DNA from: CAYJIL01 sp964370235
Lineage (GTDB): Bacteria; Bacteroidota; Bacteroidia; Bacteroidales; Rikenellaceae
Assembly: GCA_964370235.1 (NCBI GenBank)
Contig: CAYJIL010000065.1
Location: 1 to 12,925 of the forward strand
Length of the DNA: 12,925 nucleotides
Reading direction: 5' to 3'
Part shown: positions 7,919 to 12,925 of the stretch, one piece after another
Layout: every line of letters starts with the position of its first letter
How positions within the stretch are numbered: position 1 is the stretch's first letter
Made by a program: the position numbers and the translations under genes
The notes under the pieces: model-generated
What the model saw: the letters and a program-made list of their open reading frames with translations, nothing else
Databases searched by the model: none
Told to the model about the DNA's origin: nothing

Positions 7919-9751
7919 ATGATAAAAAACACTAAGCTAATCGCAATGTTTTTTGCGATACTATTAATATCGTCTTGCAGCAAAAGTAAAAGCTATTACA
8001 TCTCTGATTTTGGGGTTAATGCAAACTCGGGCGAGAATGTATCTCACGCTGTCGCTAAGGCTATAGAGACCATAAAAAAGGAGACCTCTAAGGGGCATGA
8101 CATTACTTTGCACTTTGCTCCGGGGCGATATGATTTTATGCACGAGGGGGCTAGCTCTCGCAACTACTATATCTCAAACCACGATCAAACGCAATCAAAA
8201 ATTGTTGGTATGGCTATCGATAGCATTGATAACCTAACCATCGAGGGCGATGGTGCCCAGTTTGTATATCACGGTAGAATGTTGCCTGTGGCTATTACGC
8301 ATAGCAAGAATTTCACAATGCGCAATATATCTATTGACTTTGAAAATCCACATATCTCGCAAATCAAGATTATAGAGAACGACACCACAGCTGGTTACAT
8401 AACCTACGAGGTTGAGCCATGGGTGAAATACCGTCTCGATGATGGTAGGTTGGTAGTTTATGGTGATGGCTGGGAGCATACACCTAGTTCGGCAATTGCC
8501 TTTGAGGGCGATACCAGACACATAGTCTACCGCACCAGCGATTTGGCAATTGTGGTTGACAACCTAAGCGAGATAGCTCCACGCACCATTAAAGCAAAAT
8601 GGGACAACAAAAGCCTAGTCGAGGGCACAAGGCTTGCTCTACGTGGTTACTTTAGACCCACTCCCGGAATATTCCTACACAAAAACGTTAATACCTCTTT
8701 GCAAGAGGTTACAGTGCACTATGCCGAGGGTATGGGTTTGCTAGCACAGCTATGCGAAAATGTTACGCTAGATGGCTTTGATGTAGCACTAAAGGGAGAA
8801 AACGACCCTCGCTACTTTACAACGCAGGCAGATGCTACACACTTTTCGGGTTGCAAGGGCGTTATCGACTCTCGTGGAGGACTATACGAGGCTATGATGG
8901 ACGATGCCATTAACGTACACGGAACCTATCTAAAAATAAAAGACATAATATCAGACAAAAAAGTCACGGCTCAATATATGCATAATCAGTCGTGGGGCTT
9001 TGATTGGGGCTTTGTGGGCGATAGTGTACAGTTTGTGCAATCGGCTACAATGGAGCTAGTTGGCACAACAAACTCTGTAGCGGCAATTAGGGCACTAGAT
9101 AGCGAATCGGCTCACGGGGCAAAGCTATTCGAGATTGAGTTTACCCAGCCCATCAATGGCAAGATTAACAGCATGGAGGGTTTTGGTATCGAAAATCTTA
9201 CGTGGTCGCCTAGCGTTGTTTTTGCCGATAATATTATTCGAAATAATCGTGCACGAGGCACACTATTTAGTACACCCAAAGACGTTTTAGTTGAGAATAA
9301 TTTGTTTGACCACACATCGGGGTGCGCCATACTACTATGTGGCGACTGTAACGGATGGTATGAAACAGGGGCTTGCCGCAATGTGGTAATCAAAGGCAAT
9401 AGGTTTATTGGCTCGCTCACCAATATGTTTCAGTTTACAAATGCCATTATATCAATTTACCCCGAAATTCCAAACCTAAAGGAGCAAAAAAGCTACTTTC
9501 ATGGTGGAGAGCAAGGGGGAATTGTAATTGAGAATAACTACTTCGAAACATTTGACCAGCCAATTCTATATGCAAAGTCTGTGGACGGGCTAATATTCAA
9601 AGGCAACAAAATTGTAACTACTAACGAGTATGAGCCATTCCACTGGAATAGCAACCGTTTCTTGTTTGAGCGAGTAATAAACTACACTGTCACGGATAAC
9701 GAGTTTGATGGTGGTTTTAACCAAGAAACCGATATAAAAATAGCACACTAA
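7919..9751 (+). CDS. GH110-like alpha-1,3-galactosidase lipoprotein (beta-helix)
   Basis: A 610-residue lipoprotein that I place in glycoside hydrolase family 110, exo-alpha-1,3-galactosidases that release terminal alpha-1,3-Gal from blood-group-B-type or linear alpha-Gal glycans. Seen: a lipobox LISSC with Cys20; an opening SDFGVNANSGENVSHAVAKA (29-48) as in beta-helix enzymes; repeated beta-helix turns (for example NFTMRNISIDF, NVTLDGFDV, DVLVENNLF, GIVIENNYF, GLIFKGNKI); and the conserved core HYAEGMGLLAQLCENVTLDG (267-286) followed by TTQADATHFSGCKG and MMDDAINVHGTYL. Asp305, Asp328 and Asp329 are the best catalytic candidates. After the Cys comes SKSKS with no acidic export signal, so it probably faces the periplasm. 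It is first in an operon with two sulfatases (10-base gap). Family assignment is from memory of the motifs; another beta-helix glycosidase is the alternative. Confidence 0.82.
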   Translation: MIKNTKLIAMFFAILLISSCSKSKSYYISDFGVNANSGENVSHAVAKAIETIKKETSKGHDITLHFAPGRYDFMHEGASSRNYYISNHDQTQSKIVGMAIDSIDNLTIEGDGAQFVYHGRMLPVAITHSKNFTMRNISIDFENPHISQIKIIENDTTAGYITYEVEPWVKYRLDDGRLVVYGDGWEHTPSSAIAFEGDTRHIVYRTSDLAIVVDNLSEIAPRTIKAKWDNKSLVEGTRLALRGYFRPTPGIFLHKNVNTSLQEVTVHYAEGMGLLAQLCENVTLDGFDVALKGENDPRYFTTQADATHFSGCKGVIDSRGGLYEAMMDDAINVHGTYLKIKDIISDKKVTAQYMHNQSWGFDWGFVGDSVQFVQSATMELVGTTNSVAAIRALDSESAHGAKLFEIEFTQPINGKINSMEGFGIENLTWSPSVVFADNIIRNNRARGTLFSTPKDVLVENNLFDHTSGCAILLCGDCNGWYETGACRNVVIKGNRFIGSLTNMFQFTNAIISIYPEIPNLKEQKSYFHGGEQGGIVIENNYFETFDQPILYAKSVDGLIFKGNKIVTTNEYEPFHWNSNRFLFERVINYTVTDNEFDGGFNQETDIKIAH

Positions 9752-9761
9752 ATTAACACAT

Positions 9762-11276
9762 ATGAAAATTAAAAACCTTTTATGCCCTATAGTTGGGGTT
9801 CTTTCAGCTTGCGGCGTATATGCACAACAAAAACCACACATTATCCTTATTATGAGCGACCAGCACCGAGCCGATGCTATTGGTTGTTCGGGTAACGAGA
9901 CGATATATACTCCAAATATCGATGCTCTTGCCAAAGAGGGTAATCTATTTAGTAGTGCATACTCGTCGGTACCATCAAGCACCCCTGCACGTGCAGCTCT
10001 ACTAACGGGTATGTCTACATGGGGGCACGGTATGCTTGGTTATGGCAAGCAAGCCGAGCGCTATGAGTATGAGATGCCACGTATGATGTCTGAGCTAGGA
10101 TATAATACTTTGGGTATAGGTAAAATGCACTGGAGTCCACAAAGCAATTTACGAGGATTTGATGTAATGCTTTTAGACGAGAGTGGCCGTCGAGAGACTC
10201 CAAACTTTATAAGCGATTACCACAAGTGGTTTGCTATTAATGCCGCAGGTCTTAACCCAGACTCTACTGGTATTGGCTGGAACGATCACGGTGCTTCGGT
10301 GTATGCACTCGATGAGAACCTGCACCCAACATATTGGACAGGACAGTCGGCACGTAGCGCCATTGCTAGCTACGAGAGCGATGAGCCTTTGTTCTTGAAA
10401 GTTTCGTTTGCTCGCCCACATAGCCCATATGACCCACCACAAAGGGTTTATGATATGGTAAAGAAAAACATGAAGAGCCCACTAGAGCCAGTAGTTGGCG
10501 ACTGGGTGAGCGAGCAGCACAAAACACCTGCTGATCCAAATGCAAATCTTGAAGCCGCAGTTGGTAACTTTGGTGTAGACTATGCTGTTAACTCAAGGCT
10601 ACACTACAATGCCGCCATCACCTTTATCGACGAGCAGGTGGGAGCTATTGTAGATGAGCTAAAGGCAAAAGGAATGTACGATAACTCGCTAATTCTATTT
10701 ATTTCGGATCATGGCGATATGATGGGCGATCATCACCTATGGCGCAAGACCTATGCCTATGAGGGATCGGCTAAAATTCCGTTTGTAGTTAAGCTACCAT
10801 CGTGGTATAAGAGCAGCGTTAGCGAGGGCAAAAACATCGAATACCCTATCGAGCTACGTGATATTCTACCTACATTCATCGACATTGCAGGAGGAGAGCA
10901 ACCACAAAAAATGGATGGTTCATCGCTGCTAGAGATATATGACAACAAAAAGCCTGAGTGGCGCAAATACATTGACCTAGAGCACGCTACGTGCTATTTT
11001 GACAATAACTACTGGTGTGCCCTGACCGATGGCAAGATAAAGTATATTCGCTTTATACCAACGGGCCAAGAGCAACTGTTCGACCTTGTGAGCGACCCGG
11101 GCGAGATAAACGATCTGAGTGGCGATAAAAAGCATCAAGATATGCTAGAGAGCATGAGAGCTGCAATGGTTGAGCACCTAAGCCCACGAGGCGACAAGTG
11201 GGTTAAGGATGGAGAGATTGTTGTTCGCAAGCAAGCAATCACATATGGAGATAATTTCCCAAAAAAGAATAATTAA
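9762..11276 (+). CDS. S1-family sulfatase, serine-type (galactose/GalNAc sulfate suspected)
   Basis: A 504-residue exported sulfatase that hydrolyses sulfate esters. The signature S73-T-P-A-R77-AALL-T-G carries Ser, not Cys, as the residue to be oxidised to formylglycine, which in Bacteroidetes is done by a radical SAM maturase encoded elsewhere. Other active-site groups seen: D33-Q34 in MSDQH, K121 and H123 in GIGKMH, H220 in FARPHSPYDPP, D316-H317 in ISDHGD, and R328-K329. The N-terminal region ends VLSACGVYAQQ: it could be cut by signal peptidase I after VYA, or lipidated at Cys17, since LSAC fits a lipobox. The mid-region (DESGRRETPNFISDYHKWF, then IGWNDHG) is typical of a particular gut S1 group, but I cannot name the subfamily surely. 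It lies 10 bases after the galactosidase and 16 before the next sulfatase. The substrate is inferred from the neighbours only. Confidence 0.9.
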   Translation: MKIKNLLCPIVGVLSACGVYAQQKPHIILIMSDQHRADAIGCSGNETIYTPNIDALAKEGNLFSSAYSSVPSSTPARAALLTGMSTWGHGMLGYGKQAERYEYEMPRMMSELGYNTLGIGKMHWSPQSNLRGFDVMLLDESGRRETPNFISDYHKWFAINAAGLNPDSTGIGWNDHGASVYALDENLHPTYWTGQSARSAIASYESDEPLFLKVSFARPHSPYDPPQRVYDMVKKNMKSPLEPVVGDWVSEQHKTPADPNANLEAAVGNFGVDYAVNSRLHYNAAITFIDEQVGAIVDELKAKGMYDNSLILFISDHGDMMGDHHLWRKTYAYEGSAKIPFVVKLPSWYKSSVSEGKNIEYPIELRDILPTFIDIAGGEQPQKMDGSSLLEIYDNKKPEWRKYIDLEHATCYFDNNYWCALTDGKIKYIRFIPTGQEQLFDLVSDPGEINDLSGDKKHQDMLESMRAAMVEHLSPRGDKWVKDGEIVVRKQAITYGDNFPKKNN

Positions 11277-11292
11277 TCATACTACTTTCACT

Positions 11293-12846
11293 ATGACAAA
11301 CAAAAAATTAATAGCTTCGACGCCAATGCTACTAATGGCATCAGCTCTTTGTGCACAAGAGAGCGCACAAGAACCTATGAACATTCTGTACATAATGAGT
11401 GATGACCACTCATTTCAAACCATTAGTGCATATAACGGCAAATTGCTAGATACTCCAAACATCGATCGTCTAGCACAAGATGGTGTGCTATTTGCCAATA
11501 GTTTTGTGGCAAATAGTATTAGTGGCCCTTCGAGAGCATGTCTATTCACCGGAAAGCACAGCCACGCAAACGGCTTTTTAGATAACACATCTAGCGTTTT
11601 TGATGGCTCACAACAAACAATGCCAAAAATACTACAAAAGGCAGGTTATACAACTGCCGTTATTGGTAAGTGGCACCTAAACTCAGACCCTACAGGTTTT
11701 GATCATAGCGATATATTAATAGGACAAGGCATATACTATAATGCTCCATTCATTCTCAACGGTGTGCAAACCAAAACTCACGGCTATGCTACCGAGGTTA
11801 CCACCGACAAGGGTATCGAATGGCTAGAGAATGGGCGAGACAAAAACAAGCCGTTCTGTTTGTTCCTACACCACAAAGCACCACACCGCACATGGATGCC
11901 AGATTTGCAAGACCTAGACCTGTTTAGCGACCGTGAATTTGAGCTACCAGAGACTTTTTGGGATGAGTACGAGGGTCGTACTGCTGCCCAAAAACAAGAG
12001 ATGAGCATCTTTAAGGATATGGACCTAGTGTATGATCTAAAGCTAGCCGACAAAGAGAACGAGATTCGTAGCCCGCTCGAAAATCATGGCCGTAGAATGT
12101 ATGATAGCATGACTCCAGAGCAAAGAGCCGAATGGGATGCACACTACGACCCCATTATCGAAGAGTTCAAAAAGGCTGGGCTTGAGGGTAAAGAGCTAGC
12201 TAAGTGGAAGTATCAGCAATATATGAGAGACTATCTAAGCACTGTTGTTTCGCTAGATAGAAATATTGGTCGTGTGCTAGACTACCTAAAAGAGACTGGG
12301 CTAGACAAAAACACACTTGTGGTTTATACATCGGACCAAGGTTTCTATATGGGCGAGCATGGCTGGTTCGACAAGCGATTCATATATGAGGAGTCGTTCC
12401 GCACACCGCTACTTGTGCGCTACCCGGGTGGTAAGCAAGGCGTAGTTAAGGAGTTTGTACAAAACATCGACCACGCCCCTACTATTCTATCGGCAGCTGG
12501 TATAGAGGTACCTAGCGATATTCACGGTGAATCATACCTTCCTTTACTAAAGGGCGAAAAGGTAAAGAACTGGCGTGATGCAATCTACTATCACTTCTAT
12601 GAGTACCCAGCCGAGCACATGGTAATGAGACACTACGGTGTAAGAGACGATCGCTACAAGCTAGTACACTTTTATAGCGAAGGTGGCCAGTGGGAGCTAT
12701 ATGACCTAAAGCGTGACCCTAGCGAGCTTAACAATATTTATGGCAAGAAGGGAAGCGAAAAGATTACAGCCATGATGATGGAGAAGCTTATTGCACTACA
12801 AAAAGAGTATAACGACACTGCGGCTTTGGAGTTTAACAAGAAATAG
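11293..12846 (+). CDS. S1-family sulfatase, serine-type (GlcNAc-6-O-sulfatase-like)
   Basis: A 517-residue exported sulfatase. The frame is open from 11209, but the ATG at 11293 is chosen: it lies 16 bases after the previous stop and begins a proper signal peptide (TNKKLIASTPMLLMASALCA, cut before Gln22), whereas upstream starts would overlap the preceding gene and add a polar extension. Signature S77-G-P-S-R81-ACLF-T-G is serine-type. Other active-site groups: D37-D38-H39, K126 and H128 in IGKWH, H198 in HHKAPHR, about D348-Q349 in TSDQG, and about K361. The opening IMSDDHSFQTISAYNG and the block around NSISGPSRA resemble, from memory, GlcNAc-6-sulfatases of Bacteroides (S1_11, BT4656 type). 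That would suit removal of 6-sulfate from GlcNAc in mucin or glycosaminoglycan oligosaccharides. It is only distantly like the sulfatase before it, so this is not a recent duplication. It is the last gene before a terminator. Confidence 0.9.
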   Translation: MTNKKLIASTPMLLMASALCAQESAQEPMNILYIMSDDHSFQTISAYNGKLLDTPNIDRLAQDGVLFANSFVANSISGPSRACLFTGKHSHANGFLDNTSSVFDGSQQTMPKILQKAGYTTAVIGKWHLNSDPTGFDHSDILIGQGIYYNAPFILNGVQTKTHGYATEVTTDKGIEWLENGRDKNKPFCLFLHHKAPHRTWMPDLQDLDLFSDREFELPETFWDEYEGRTAAQKQEMSIFKDMDLVYDLKLADKENEIRSPLENHGRRMYDSMTPEQRAEWDAHYDPIIEEFKKAGLEGKELAKWKYQQYMRDYLSTVVSLDRNIGRVLDYLKETGLDKNTLVVYTSDQGFYMGEHGWFDKRFIYEESFRTPLLVRYPGGKQGVVKEFVQNIDHAPTILSAAGIEVPSDIHGESYLPLLKGEKVKNWRDAIYYHFYEYPAEHMVMRHYGVRDDRYKLVHFYSEGGQWELYDLKRDPSELNNIYGKKGSEKITAMMMEKLIALQKEYNDTAALEFNKK

Positions 12847-12871
12847 ATTCTTTTAGAGCTTATACAAACCA

Positions 12872-12911
12872 AAAAGAGGCTGTCTCGAATTAATTCGAAG
12901 CAGCCTCTTTT
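12872..12911 (+). terminator. Rho-independent terminator after the sulfatase operon
   Basis: AAAAGAGGCTG (12872-12882) pairs with CAGCCTCTTTT (12901-12911), and the loop between holds the palindrome CGAATTAATTCG (12886-12897), so the stem continues inward. It begins 25 bases after the sulfatase stop. The A-run before and the T-run inside the right arm suit a terminator working in both directions. It shares 28 of 36 central bases with the hairpin after the TolC-family gene. Confidence 0.87.
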
Positions 12912-12925
12912 GTGAGAAATTTGTA

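Noticed and set aside
11209..11292. Upstream extension of the second sulfatase to an ATG at 11209
   Set aside because: It would overlap the preceding sulfatase by 68 bases and put 28 polar residues before the signal peptide; the ATG at 11293 gives a normal exported protein.
9762..12846. Tandem sulfatases as a recent duplication
   Set aside because: Apart from the shared S1 active-site motifs they differ in signature context, mid-region and C-terminal half, so they belong to different subfamilies.

Overview
The window looks like a chromosomal segment from a member of the Bacteroidota, most likely order Bacteroidales. The reasons are: a TTTG / TAnnTTTG promoter with the spacing typical of Bacteroides (7851-7882); start codons mostly without a Shine-Dalgarno sequence and preceded by A/T-rich leaders; serine-type sulfatases; and a glycan-degrading gene cluster of the kind found in gut or mucosal Bacteroidales. 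Genus cannot be fixed. The tetranucleotide CTAG is unusually common and Leu is often CTA, which may be a lineage signature.

Layout. (1) 49-693 (+): a membrane-anchored YiiX-like permuted NlpC/P60 cysteine hydrolase. (2) 706-1808 (-), convergent with it: a compact three-gene operon transcribed ferredoxin, small two-helix membrane protein, ECF-like sigma factor. (3) 1809-2107: AT-rich divergent intergenic region. (4) 2108-7761 (+): a complete tripartite RND efflux operon (periplasmic adaptor, inner-membrane permease, TolC-like outer-membrane channel), closed by a strong hairpin. (5) 7851-12911 (+): a well-formed promoter, a GH110-like alpha-1,3-galactosidase lipoprotein, two different serine-type S1 sulfatases, then a second strong hairpin at the edge of the window.

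How the genes work together. The efflux genes would form one envelope-spanning pump. The galactosidase and sulfatases would act in the periplasm as exo-enzymes, removing terminal alpha-1,3-galactose and sulfate from imported oligosaccharides, plausibly of host mucin type. No SusC/SusD pair, no sulfatase-maturing radical SAM enzyme and no dedicated regulator lie in the window, so this is a satellite glycan cluster or part of a larger one. The sigma operon is divergent from the efflux operon; a regulatory link is possible but unproven.

The main non-gene signals are a 36-nt hairpin present in two diverged copies with a compensatory stem change, bracketing the galactosidase-sulfatase operon, and the high CTAG frequency. 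No CRISPR, tRNA, rRNA, insertion sequence or phage gene was seen. All genes appear intact.
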